Below, piece after piece: positions 22,500 through 33,528 of a stretch of 64,000 bases of DNA; position 1 is the first letter of the stretch; the number at the start of each line of letters is the position of its first letter. This stretch comes from Acanthosepion esculentum (Eukaryota; Mollusca; Cephalopoda; Sepiida; Sepiidae). The stretch spans positions 28,864,682 to 28,928,681 of the forward strand of contig OZ038495.1 in the NCBI GenBank assembly GCA_964036315.1. Direction: 5' to 3'. A model generated the notes under the pieces. The model made no database searches, was not told the DNA's origin, and saw nothing but the letters and a program-made list of their open reading frames with translations. Position numbers and translations under genes: made by a program.

Positions 22500-24900
22500 T
22501 GTAACAGCAAAACTGTCCAAATCGTGTAAAATCATGGCTTAATTAACCATTCCACAAAATGTTTAAAATCTAAAAATCATCCAATTTCTTTTTTCCAAGT
22601 TTTCAGATAAGACGTTTAGTCATCTTGACAAAATATGTTGTAAGAATCACTAAAAAAACCGCTGAGTTATTCAACTAGAGGGAGAACACGCTAGAATCAT
22701 TTTATGTCCGGCCAAATTTATCTTCCCAACTGAGCAATGGTGAGAGAAAAAAGATGAATTATGCCTTCAGTAACGATAGAAACATTCAAGATCTGGCTTC
22801 CATCTTCGAAGACCATTCAAGAACCATCAAGAGAACGGTGAATAGGTCTAAAAGAGGGAGCAGTAGAGAGGGAAACTGGATCAGGAGGTCACAGCAGGAA
22901 TAGGGTCATCATTTAAACTTAGAGCTAAATACATTCTTATTGTTCTTATTGTTCAAAGTAGAATCCAATAGTGTTATAAAAACCTAGGAGAATTCCAGTA
23001 AGATATCTTTTATCATTTCTAGGATACAAGGGTTCAAAATTAATCTAACAATTGTTCACTTTTACTGTTCCCTCGGTATATATAATTGTATGTCATCTCT
23101 CGACTTTAACGCATAATATAACTTAGCATAGAATAGAATAACATCTATTAAGCGAAATAATAATTTTATGCACTGGTACTAACAATAATTTTCTTTTGTT
23201 CACGAATTAAGGAATTCTTTGAAATTATTTGAGCCGTTGTTCGAATATTGAAGATAATCTCTTTCACTAAATTGTCGAAATGCTTAAAAAAATATTGATC
23301 GGTGTGACAGACACCTGCAGGATAAACTGTTTATGATAGTATTTCGTAGCGTTGTCAGACACGAATTGGTCTTTTTTCTTATTTATCAATATTGGCACAA
23401 AACGCTACTGTTCTGGGCACCTTTTGTTATACTTAAAATGTTTTCAACAGAATTCAAGAATTTGTAGCTGATGATTCCACTTCCCGCTCATCGGCAGAAA
23501 TCTTATCCGTGTCATAACTTTCCTTTGGGGAAGTATTCTTTGCACTTCATATTTTGGTTTTAGCCATTTCAGGAGACGTCGCCAGCTCTCTTATATAATC
23601 CATTGCTTCACACATGTAATCAAGACATTGAGTCTTCAGCTCGTGCGAGGATCAATTTGTCGAGCTATTTATTTTTTGACTTTCCTGTTTTGTGTAAATG
23701 TTAAAAAGGAACTGTGGAACGGTCAATGTTTATTTCCTCGGCATCATCTATAATCGTTTTGCTTGGTTTCACTTCAGTAATGTCATTGTCCATCGCAAAA
23801 TGACGTGAGCGGCCCTCGTCATCTTCAAGCCTGTTGTCTCAGTTACGAAATTACTTGAGCCAATGTTGAGCATTGCGTTCGTTATCGGTCCCCCGGTTGA
23901 TATTGGGAACCATTACGATTGATTTACGTCATCTGTTGAGCTACAATCGCTCGAGTGTCCTTTTTCCCCCCTCATTTTTATTTGGCAGTGAAAAGTAAAG
24001 AACAATAAATCGGGAAAACAAACCATTTACAGAAATCAATGCAGAGCATTTCTATCTTTAAAATAATACATGATATGAACATGACCAATTGTTTACTCGA
24101 AATAATAAAATAGTAAAATAAAAAAGCAGATATGTACGTGTGTGTGATACGTCTGTATGCGGATATGTGCGTGCATGAGTCCAAATAAAGGGGAATTTGA
24201 AAGCAGGCTGAATATAAAGTAAGAAGGTAATGAATAACGAGAAAAAAAAGGAACAAAATGAAGGAGAACAAAAGAATATAAAGAAAGACTAAACGTTAAA
24301 AAGATGAAGAATGAACGAAATCCAAACTAAAAAGGGAACATGTTGGGTCATAAAGGTTCAAAATGAAGTACGAAGTCGAATGGAAAGAAATTAAAACCAA
24401 AAGAATAAAAGGTGATATAAAATAAATGCACTGATAATATTTTTTAAAAAACTAAAAATAACACATAAGTTAGGAAGAGAATGAATGACCTTTTGACAAT
24501 TGTCGATTTTTTCTGTTACTCTCAACAATCGCCAAAGTGAGGCTTTCGTCACATTGCGAATCTCAATGCTATTTATTTTTTTTTATTAATATTTACGAAA
24601 TCGTTTCTCTTGTCAGAATGTATTGTTGTCGCAAGACAATGGGTAAAACTTACTTTGCTTTAATGGTTTTGATTTTAAAATAATTTTCCTTTTTTTTTTA
24701 TTTATGTAAATGATGACTGTGATGCGCAATGTCAGACGAGGATCTTTCTATTATCCATTTTTATGTCTTCATAGACACTCGCTTTGCGACGCCAATTTCT
24801 GCCACTCCTTCCCCCATTTTTATATAAGGAACAGTTCGATTCTCACCAGAAACCATTCACTTGCTGATAAGGAAAAGGCTGTCTATATAGAAAATACAGA
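22500..24900. other. unannotated stretch
   Basis: No gene recognised. Around 22760-22870 (plus) a short frame reads NIQDLASIFEDHSRTIKRTV, vaguely like the helix-turn-helix of a transposase, but it is too short to call. 24240-24480 is A-rich. Confidence 0.5.
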
Positions 24901-24927
24901 TGAATATATGAGTGAGTGAGTTTGTGT

Positions 24928-25053
24928 GTGTGTGTGTGTGCGCGCGTGTTTGCGTGTGGGGGGAGCGTATAAACTATCAGGTTATCTCCCTATTTTTGTA
25001 TGTTGAAACATTAGCAGATGTACACCGACATGTGCATATGCGTAAGTATATAT

Positions 25054-25151
<98 letters not shown>

Positions 25152-25167
25152 CATACATGTTCGTATT

Positions 25168-25265
<98 letters not shown>

Positions 25266-25270
25266 AGTAT
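24928..25270. repeat. compound TG / CA / TA microsatellite cluster
   Basis: TG run at about 24923-24940, CA run at 25053-25110, TA run at 25114-25148, then a long TG run (about 25186-25264) ending in GCGCGCGTG. The many H/T/I/Y/C/V frames in both strands are artefacts. Confidence 0.97.
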
Positions 25271-25284
25271 ATATATTTTTTATA

Positions 25285-25360
25285 TATCAACGCGTTTCGT
25301 CGTTCAGGATTTCCTGGACTCAATTTGCTCGATGAAGTCCTAAAAGACGAAACGCGCGAC
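25285..25360. repeat. inverted pair of PLE-end-like boxes
   Basis: ACGCGTTTCGTC at about 25290 is matched in inverted orientation by GACGAAACGCG at about 25345, with neighbouring AGGA and TCCT blocks also inverted. The right half contains CGATGAAGTCC-TAAAA-GACGAAAC, close to a hammerhead core with its stem II but with CUGA altered to UCGA. The pair lies between two large microsatellites. Confidence 0.5.
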
Positions 25361-25397
25361 AACTTTTTACAATTTGACATGCTTTCTCGCATCAATA

Positions 25398-25438
25398 CAC
25401 ACACAGACAGACACACGCGCACACACACGCACACACAC

Positions 25439-25528
<90 letters not shown>
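25398..25528. repeat. (CA)n(TA)n microsatellite
   Basis: CA run with CG interruptions passing into about 53 bases of TA. Another TA tract lies at 25646-25672. Confidence 0.97.
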
Positions 25529-25530
<2 letters not shown>

Positions 25531-25644
25531 GGATAGAGGGAGATAAAGAGAGAGAGCCTCTTCAACACTTTATAGGAAATGTTTCCTGTACTGAAGTACT
25601 GAATGTTTTTCCTAGTTAATTCGTCCACAGACACATACACAAAG

Positions 25645-25675
<31 letters not shown>

Positions 25676-25799
25676 CATAGGATAGAATTCCTAGAAGAAG
25701 TAGAGAAGTAGGAAGAGAAGAAAACCAAGTATATTGTAAATGCATTGGTGTGGGGTTAAATTACTTTTTTTTATCAATCCCCCGCCCATGCATTTGCAT

Positions 25800-25885
25800 C
25801 TACATTCTTCTTCTTCTCTTCCTCCTCCTCCTCCTCCATTCTCAGCCTCCTTCTTTTTTTCTTCTTTTTCTTCTATTCCTCCATT
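25800..25885. repeat. polypyrimidine tract
   Basis: C/T-rich stretch with CTT and CCT runs; no gene. Confidence 0.8.
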
Positions 25886-25961
25886 CTATTACGGCATAAT
25901 TTTAATACCTTTTCAGTCAGGCCGGGTAATTTTCAGCAGCCCCACCTGTGCATACATTTTT

Positions 25962-26450
25962 CTGTATTTAGATAGCAATCCTTCTTTCATGCACATTTCA
26001 TTGAATACGACAGGCCAGGTGCTTTGATCTGGTTATTTATACAATGTTTCATTTGATATAATATTTTTTATCTTTTAGGATGATAAATTATATAAAAACT
26101 GTCCGAATGTTCTGTTTATCAGAGCGCTTTCGGTTATACATTTAGCCATTTTCAAGGTTTAAATGTATTAACTGTTAACAAGAAATAGATTGTTGTATGT
26201 ATGTATTTATATAACGTTTTCATTTTCAAAACACGGTCAAGATATTGTGTACATCTTCATGTTGCTAATATTATTGAGTGTTGTTTTTTTTTTGTTTTTA
26301 TTGATAAGGCTTCCATTATTTTTAGCCTTTTTGCATGTAGATAATGCTATTATATTTATTTTGTCAACAAGTATGTTACAAATTGAGTGCGGTAGACCCC
26401 CATGAGTCTTTAAATGAGGCATAATTGAACTATGGTTGGAAAGGTGTATA
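25962..26450 (-). mobile_element. PLE 3' end, second copy of the 3255-type family
   Basis: Aligns over its length with 3255-3740, including GCGCTTTCGG, TATACATTTAGCC and TAACAAGAAATAGATTGTTG. On the minus strand the C-terminal piece of the GIY-YIG region (SSIMPHLKTHGGL) is readable, and a hammerhead-like stem II plus GAAA pattern lies at 26124-26155. The remaining upstream element is missing. 26450-26717 shows no known feature. Confidence 0.7.
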
Positions 26451-26717
26451 ATCCTTTCATATTATCAAATATCTTTCTGTATATTACCATCAGATAAGGC
26501 AACAAATGCATTATAACAGTGAAAATCACATTTCTTTCCCAAGTACTTTACAAATCTTTCTGAGATCGTCATAATTTTGTATACCCACCCTATAATAAAA
26601 CATAGAATTAAAATTCTACATAACGTTGCTTTTAAGAGATCCCAAATACTTGAAAATACTGACGATCGTAACGAATAGTACATCATCATTGTAAATACCT
26701 GGAGATTGAATTGAACA

Positions 26718-27070
26718 TTTATAATAAACAGTATTAAATAACATTTACCGGCCTGAATGTCCGAGAAATTTTCATAGAAATGAATAGAAGGCTATGTCCA
26801 ATTCTAAAATATATGACGTCATTTGTTTACATTTGATACGCTAGAGCAGATATGAATAGAAGAGATTCATGGAAGATTTACGTTTAAAGATATTAAAATC
26901 GACTTTGCAACCCAGACGCTTCTCTGTGGCCGAACGGTTAAGGCACGTCACGCGAAATGACGGTTCCGTATAGGATACAGGTTCGATTCCTGTCGGAGTA
27001 CGAAAATTATCTATGAAAATTTCTCGGATATTCAGGCCGGTAAATGTTTTTTAATACTGTTTATTATAAA
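26718..27070. mobile_element. 353-bp element with 60-bp terminal inverted repeats
   Basis: Arms at 26718-26777 and 27011-27070 are inverted copies identical at 58 of 60 positions, so the element looks young or conserved. ACA flanks both sides and may be a 3-bp target duplication, or chance. Inside is a tRNA-Ser-like sequence (26920-27001, plus). No protein is encoded. It could be a MITE that captured a tRNA, a tRNA-SINE inside a foldback element, or a PLE-end composite like 39481-40074. Confidence 0.75.
26920..27001 (+). tRNA. tRNA-Ser-like sequence (pseudo-tRNA)
   Basis: A cloverleaf of the long-variable-arm type can be drawn. The acceptor TTCTCTG pairs with CGGAGTA with one mismatch and one G-U. 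The A-box TGGCCGAACGG, anticodon arm GTCA/TGAC with loop CGCGAAA, a variable arm, and the T-arm ACAGG-TTCGATT-CCTGT are all present. The anticodon would be CGA (Ser), but position 33 is G instead of U, which argues against a working tRNA. Both pol III boxes look good. Confidence 0.6.
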
Positions 27071-27160
27071 ACAGAGCATTTGCTTAAATACTTGTATCTA
27101 TAAAAAAGAACGTTAAACATATCATAAATGTCTTTAAATAAATTGTCGGACTTTGTCCAA

Positions 27161-27163
<3 letters not shown>

Positions 27164-27191
<28 letters not shown>
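27164..27191. repeat. (TA)n microsatellite
   Basis: TA tract immediately downstream (minus-strand sense) of the hammerhead motif at 27200-27228. Confidence 0.95.
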
Positions 27192-27320
27192 CATCCACAG
27201 ACTGTTTCGCAGTATCAAAGCTCATCAGTGTGATAAGACATCCGATTGCCTCAAGCCAGGACCGAAAAAGGACTGATTTTTCATCGGTCAGAGATTCTAC
27301 CCTGAGCTATCAGCGCACAG
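27192..27320 (-). mobile_element. PLE terminal segment with hammerhead ribozyme motif
   Basis: The minus strand has about 100 bp of non-coding sequence leading into a hammerhead motif (27200-27228), then GGATGA and a TA tract. No RT or nuclease is attached, so this is a solitary PLE-type end, or a small ribozyme-bearing (retrozyme-like) repeat. Confidence 0.55.
27200..27228 (-). ncRNA. hammerhead ribozyme motif
   Basis: On the minus strand, TCACA-CTGATGA-GCTTTGATACTGC-GAAAC-A-GTC-TGTGG. TCACA and TGTGG pair as a 5-bp stem I with one G-U, CUGANGA and GAAA are exact, and GUC is a standard cleavage triplet. Stem II is weak (GC/GC). Stem III is only A-U and C-G around one base, the very short stem III typical of PLE hammerheads, which may act as dimers. 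Cleavage would fall after GUC. Confidence 0.7.
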
Positions 27321-27474
27321 TAGAGAGAAAGGCGAATTTTTACATAACTATTCTTAGTATAAAAACGTTAATGACCGCATAGGCTCAGAAGAGATTCGCA
27401 GTATTAGTAGTAGGCATAGTTTACAGATTTCAGCTTTCTCTACAGAGTACACAACCGGAATTAAACATTCAGGC

Positions 27475-27475
<1 letters not shown>

Positions 27476-27540
<65 letters not shown>
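27476..27540. repeat. (TA)n microsatellite
   Basis: About 65 bases of TA. A further TA tract with a CA interruption lies at 27660-27691. Confidence 0.97.
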
Positions 27541-27545
<5 letters not shown>

Positions 27546-27660
27546 TAATTTTAAGGCATGAAATTGCCCAATAGGAGAGATAGAGCGTTTGCAAATATAA
27601 AAATGGACGCTAATGTCAATGCCAAGCAGCGACAATCTGTTTCATGCTTAAGTGTCCAAT

Positions 27661-27691
<31 letters not shown>

Positions 27692-27990
27692 GTTAGGTAC
27701 CTCCCCGAAATGTAAACAAAAAGAACATAGCATGATGAAAAAGACGCCAAACTTGAGGAAAACAAAATTTTATCGTCTATGTTCATATTATTAAAGAGAA
27801 AAAAATCAAAGTATTTTTGTGGTTATTTTTTTTTACATTTTTACTCGTTCTTAGCACATCCAAAATTTTCGTTAAAAATAATCCATCATTTTCAAACATT
27901 TTTTCCATTTTATAAAAAAAGATGAAAATTTCACTTTGAAATTCTTTTAGAATTCAATTATCATTTTTTCAAAACTTATTTTAATAAAAT
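27692..27990 (-). repeat. AT-rich dispersed repeat, copy D
   Basis: Inverted copy of the family best seen at 28850-29625. Landmarks are ACGATAAAATTTTGTTTT, the TCAAGTTTGGCGTC region and CATGCTATG. Its end, GGTACCTA, is followed at once by a TA tract. Confidence 0.75.
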
Positions 27991-28849
27991 CAGAAATTAT
28001 AATGTTTATTTAAAATATTTTGAACCAAGCTTAACTTAGCTTCTGGGCCTAAAAAATGTAATTTGAAAATGAAACAAAGCAGGTCATAAACTTTCGCGTC
28101 ACTTGACAGGTGACGAAAGACATTTAGATAACTTACGGGAGGATAATTCTTTCTACGGATGGAAGGAAGTGAAATTATTTAGATTTAATGAACAAATTAT
28201 TTACCTCGTTATTTTTAAGGAAAATTTTCAGCGCTCTAATTTTGTTTTTGTACTTAGCATTCAGCTTTACCGTTACGATGCTTTATGGAAAATATATTAT
28301 GAAGAAATGAAAAAATAAGACGAAGAGTGAGATTAAATATCATAAGAAAGGTATCTAATTAATTTATCGGTACCTTTCTCATGAAAATTTATCAGAAGTG
28401 TACATAAAATACTATAATTTTATGTACATTTATTACATTTTACTGTGTTATTTGTATTTCCATTCCTTTTATTATTACTTTTGATATTTCATTCATGGAA
28501 AAATGTCATAATTGAGATTAATATAAAAAATAACATCATATAAATTTCATAAGATGATACTGATACTTTTAGGTATCCTTCACAGTTGAAATTGAAAAAT
28601 CAAATTAACTTCTCCATGCGTGTTTCACAAAAGTAAAGGCCTTAACAGCGGAGAACAATGCTTAACTCAAATAACGCAACTTTATTGTATTCTGGTTGGT
28701 CTTCCGTACCTTATAATTACCGCCCGATTATAAACACAAAATTACATTTCTTAATTACTGCGGATCTTCTGATTGGTCTAAATTAAACAATTTACGAGGC
28801 GCTAAAAAAAGATCTATTTCATAAGGACACTTAGGAAACCCGATGCGGC

Positions 28850-29620
28850 TTTTAACTAATTTTATAACATTTTAACAACTTAAATGTAAAAATCTATTAT
28901 AATTAAAGAAATAAATAATTGTATTAAAAATTCATTTTTAATCGAAAAAAAATTTTTGCTTTCAGTAAATATTGTTCATATTCATAAAAACAACTAAAAG
29001 CAAATAAAAGCATTTGAAATTAAATAATATCTTTGTTTTATTGAGTTTTGTATGTTACAATTCAGAGCTGATTTTCAGGTACGTGGGGTCCAATTAAAAA
29101 AAACAAACATGATTTGTATACCTCAAAGCGTTGTGCTTTAAAATATTGTAATCAGTAAACTCGATGCGATCGAATTTCTAGAGTTTTCATAAATTAGATA
29201 TGGGGGAGGGGTAATAAATATAAAAAAAATTCTGCCATGACTTTAATAAAAAAGAACATATTTATAATAATTTCCATCATCTATGAATAGTTTCTGAAAG
29301 TTTCATTATCTTCCGACAATTATTTTTATTTTTGCAAGATTTTCCAAATTAATGTGTGTCATACAAAGAAAAAACGTACAAAAGTTGTATATGTCATTTT
29401 ACTAGTTCCGGTGATACAAAGAGAAACAAAGTTTTTTTTAATCAAAATTTAGAATGTTCTAAAAAGAAGTAAAAAATTCTTAAAAATAATGAAAAAAAAC
29501 TTTGGTTTTTCGTCTTCAAAATAACATAAGCATTTAAACGATAAAATTTTGTTTTAGTCAAGTTTGGCGACGTTTTTTTATCATGCTATGCCATTTTTTT
29601 TAGCGATTTCGTGGAGTTAC

Positions 29621-29625
<5 letters not shown>
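28850..29625 (+). repeat. AT-rich dispersed repeat, copy A
   Basis: About 775 bp, closely similar to 49560-50308 along most of its length (landmarks AACAACTAAAAGCAAATAAA, GATGCGATCGAATTTCTAG, CATGATTTG). Its 3' part is shared with 38720-39165 and, inverted, with 27692-27990 and 63585-63990. No coding capacity or terminal inverted repeat was found, so its class is unknown. It ends next to a large TA tract. Confidence 0.8.
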
Positions 29626-29657
<32 letters not shown>

Positions 29658-29683
29658 GCTTATATATATAAATATATATATAC

Positions 29684-29750
<67 letters not shown>
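29621..29750. repeat. (TA)n microsatellite cluster
   Basis: TA-rich tracts with CG and CA interruptions. More TA lies at 29914-29964 and 29976-30009, and TA followed by GA/GTGA runs at 30023-30080. Confidence 0.95.
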
Positions 29751-29756
<6 letters not shown>

Positions 29757-29913
29757 CTTTTTGAATTTGTAGGTTTGATGAATTGGATCGTGATTACGAT
29801 TCCAATATAATAAATTATAACCAGGGAATATTAATGTTTGAGCCTTTTATATTATATTCTTACTCTGTCCTGGACATTCAGTTATAACTGGATTCTATCC
29901 TCTTGGAAAATTA

Positions 29914-29915
29914 TG

Positions 29916-29973
<58 letters not shown>

Positions 29974-30022
29974 GTATATATATATATATTTATATATATA
30001 TATATATATTAACCACTAATAT

Positions 30023-30065
<43 letters not shown>

Positions 30066-30080
30066 TGAGTGAGTGAGTGA
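29914..30080. repeat. TA/CA/GA microsatellite cluster
   Basis: TA, CACACACG, TA, then TA-GA-GTGA runs, followed by a purine-rich stretch to about 30200. Confidence 0.95.
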
Positions 30081-30259
30081 TACAGAGATAGCAATAGAGG
30101 GAGAGAGGACAGGTTAGGGATCAATAGAGCGGGCGAGAGTTGGTGGCAGTAAAGGGGGTAGAGTGAGAGGAGAAAGGAAATCAGAGAGAGGGAGAAGTTG
30201 TTAGAAAAGGAAGTAGTGTCAGTAGGACCAATAAGGGAGATGCATTCAGCAAGAAAAAT

Positions 30260-32100
30260 AATCATATTCGAAATCATCTTTAATATTTTTTACGGATCAT
30301 CATACAAAGCGCCAAAAATCAATAACCATGACTTCAGTTATTTATTACTTAGGATATACAGTGGTTATCATTTGTCATGTCTCCGAGAGAAACAACGATA
30401 TATGAGGTGACCCAATCGTAAAATTGTTGGCATAAGTGTATTCTAACTTTTATTGTCCGATTTATCTTGTTGATTGCTTGAAAATAGTGCAGTGTAGCGA
30501 ACAAAGCTTACTTTTTCTTCTAACGACAAGGAAGTTCATGTCTGGGCAGGATATAACGACGTCAGCCAAATTACACGAATGAACAAGAAATTCTCCGCTT
30601 GATATCCACACAGCTCTGAAAATATGGTGGACGACATCAAAGACAATTCATTTTTCATTCTTAATATATGCAACATCGTCTTGACGGTTGGCGAACTAAC
30701 CAGCTGAAACAAATATGATACAATGAACTACTTATATAATTGGGACAAACATGAATAAAGTTAGATTAAAAACTAGCTTCATGCCTTTATACATAACTGA
30801 CAAAATTCGTAATAGTCATGGTAGCGACTTTTAAATATTATTTCATCGTAAACTTAAAACGTTACCAGAATTTCCAAATATATTTATAGCAACATTACCA
30901 ACTGTTAACAGACGTTTAAAAAACTAAATTACATCAGCATTTTTCTACAGATCCATTATTCATGAATCTATTTTTTCTCTTCTCCCAAGACATAAAAATC
31001 AATATATATATATTCAAAATACACACGAGGAATACTTTAATGAAAAATTCTTCAAAATACCCTGCAGCGTTACACTAACCTTTACATACTTTAACATCCA
31101 GAATGTTTTCTTAGTCTTTATTTGAATATCGTAACTAATAATAACAAAACAAAAGTCATTGAAACAAAGCAAGTTCAGTCGACCATTGATGACAATTCCA
31201 GAACAACGTAACTATAAACAATTTTTTCTATCCTCAAGTTATAATTTATTTCCAAATTAAAATGGATTTGGAATATGACTACTTCATTTTTTCTCAGTTG
31301 ACAATTTTTCATTGTGATAACCTTCGTTAAAAATCATGAAATTGTCACCTCATAACGTACGTATTATTGCTTTATGTTTTTTTAAGTTGCTGTTGCTTTT
31401 TTAATTTATTTCATTAACACATCTCCAGTGGGATGGGCAACATACTGCATCCTACTAATTAATACCATCTAAATTCTAATCTAATACCATCTTTTTAACT
31501 TTCAGAAAAATACTAAGTTATACCAACAATGGTCAAATGATTTTTAATTCTTATTTGTAATTGTTAGTTACTTTCCTTTCAAAGCCGTATAGTGTATGAT
31601 TTCTTTTATTCATACATCGGTTGCTCTTTCCTGCAACTGATAGTATTAATTTACCAAACCTAATTTAACCAAGTAATTAAACTTATGTTCAATTACTTTG
31701 CGTGTCTTTTCTCTTCTTCCCTGACACTAATCACGGTGATACAAACAAATGAAGATAACACAGAAATAGTGTTGTTAACATGAGCATTGGACTGCACTTT
31801 TCAAGCTTTATTCATCTTCGAAAGGCTCTCAGAAATAATCATCAATCAACTCGACATTTCTATGCATTATTCTTTCGGCATCTTCGTGCAATATTCTTTG
31901 TGAAATTTCCACCGCTATGAAAAGTCACACCTTATCCTTTGGTCATTACGTGTTTAATAACTCAAGACGCAATGTAGAACAATTTGCTTTTGTTACACAC
32001 TTTTATGCATTATCAAATCTAAGAAATTTGAACGAGCCAGCATTCTAAACTGCGTTTGTTTCTCTAATTCTGCCGGCATTTTGCGTGCATCTTCATAACC
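30260..32100. other. unannotated AT-rich stretch
   Basis: I see no gene, RNA or repeat that I can name. Confidence 0.6.
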
Positions 32101-32104
32101 TTCT

Positions 32105-32866
32105 ATCAAAACGATAAATCAGGCACTGATTCATTCTATTAATTCTGTAATTATTAGTTATGAAGTTATTCCTGCTTTATCTCTGCTTGGACTTGAGATT
32201 AACTCGTCCAAGTCAGAAATAATAAACTTGAACGATAGTGCAGACGATTTCGAGAATGCTACCCGGGATATCAGACTGATCATTGAGGATATAAAAATAA
32301 CACCTCAGGAGGAGTTACATATTCTTGGTTCTCCAGTCTTTCCAATGGCCATTTGTGAGTGTTTGGATACTAAGCATGCCATTATAACAAGAATGACTGA
32401 GAAATTGCAATTAATTCATGCAGACTCAGCCCTCTTCCTCTTGAAGAACAGTTTTTCGGTACCGAGTTTCCTCTACACTCTCCGAAGTGCCCCTTGCTAC
32501 CTCGAACAGGATTTCTTAAATGAGATATATATCACAATTAAGATATGCGCGGAGCTAATTTGCAACGTTAATTTCGACGACACAGTATGGAGGCAGGCAA
32601 AGCTCCCTTTGAGTTTCGGAGGCCTGGGCCTTCGATCAGTGGTAGATTTGACCCTTCCAGCATATCTTTCTTCACTTCCGTCCAGTCGCGAAATAATAGA
32701 TGAGCTACTCGGTGGATCGTCTCAGTGTTTCTCGGGTAGTTCTTTCGAACAAGCTTGCAGCGTCTGGGCGCCAAAATTACTTTCTATCCCACTAGACACA
32801 TCAAAACAAAAAAGAAGATTAGATAGGATTCACCGGCGGCGTGTAGAAGAAGTAGTCAACTGCTAG
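32105..32866 (+). pseudogene. LINE-type reverse transcriptase fragment
   Basis: The frame carries LGLEINSSKSEIIN just upstream of the 212-codon open part (32228-32866). It then has ELHILGSPVFP, HADSALFLLKNSFSVPSFLY, TLRSAPC and LPLSFGGLGLRSVVDLTLPA. This is the post-catalytic (thumb) part of a non-LTR RT family common in marine invertebrates. The palm catalytic YADD region is missing, so the copy is 5'-truncated. The open frame is long for a relic, which suggests a fairly recent insertion. The methionine at 32228 is internal, not a real start. Confidence 0.75.
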
Positions 32867-32934
32867 AAGTGAGTCAACTGAATTCCACTATGAATCTCCA
32901 ACTGCAGGATATCTCCCAACCGGTCAGATGTGGC

Positions 32935-33260
32935 ACATGGCCGAATTTAAATGAGTTATCCGAGCATTTCGGCTGGGACAAAAATTACCCGTAGAACCCG
33001 TATAAGACGGCGTCGAGTAACTGTTTCCTGAGACGAAACTCTGTCATTCGACATAACCTCGTCTGGGGATCCAGATAGAGAGTTTGACCAGAAGATCCGG
33101 AGACGAATCACCAACTGCAGACCAACATACAGTATTTACTACCGTATATATGTGATTGGGGATATACCCATTATCGCCTGTATGTATTCTACGACAATAC
33201 CTTACATGCTTTTTATTTTCGTTATCGATATTAGCATTGCAAAGATTAGAGTAATGTTAT
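32935..33260 (+). repeat. LINE-like 3' tail
   Basis: Follows the RT fragment and shares blocks with 40130-40440 (inverted) and part of 9935-10205. Blocks include CAGATGTGG, CCGAATTTAA, GACGAATCACCAACTGCAGA and ACATACAGTATTTACTA. Recurrence of the same tail alone suggests it is the 3' end of this LINE family. Confidence 0.6.
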
Positions 33261-33486
33261 TATTAGTACTTTTAATAATAATATAATATTGGTTTATCCA
33301 TTCCTGTGAAAACCAGAGGTCATCTGAAGCGAACAACATGACACAACACTATAACTAGATAAACGCACGGTGACTGAGAGATCTTGATTCGATTTACCGA
33401 AGAGTCTTGCATTATTAGACGTAACAGTCACTCTTTAGAAACACACACTTCCTCCCCAGACAGCTCAACTGAAATGAATTTTTCAG

Positions 33487-33488
<2 letters not shown>

Positions 33489-33523
<35 letters not shown>
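33489..33523. repeat. (TA)n microsatellite, mariner target
   Basis: TA tract split by the mariner element; it resumes at 34784. Confidence 0.9.

Positions 33524-33528
<5 letters not shown>

Noticed and set aside
22760..22870. Helix-turn-helix-like peptide as a transposase
   Set aside because: Only about 35 residues, no catalytic domain and no inverted ends.
26920..27001. A functional tRNA-Ser(CGA) gene
   Set aside because: G replaces the near-invariant U33, the acceptor has a mismatch, and it lies inside a 60-bp inverted-repeat element; called tRNA-like only.
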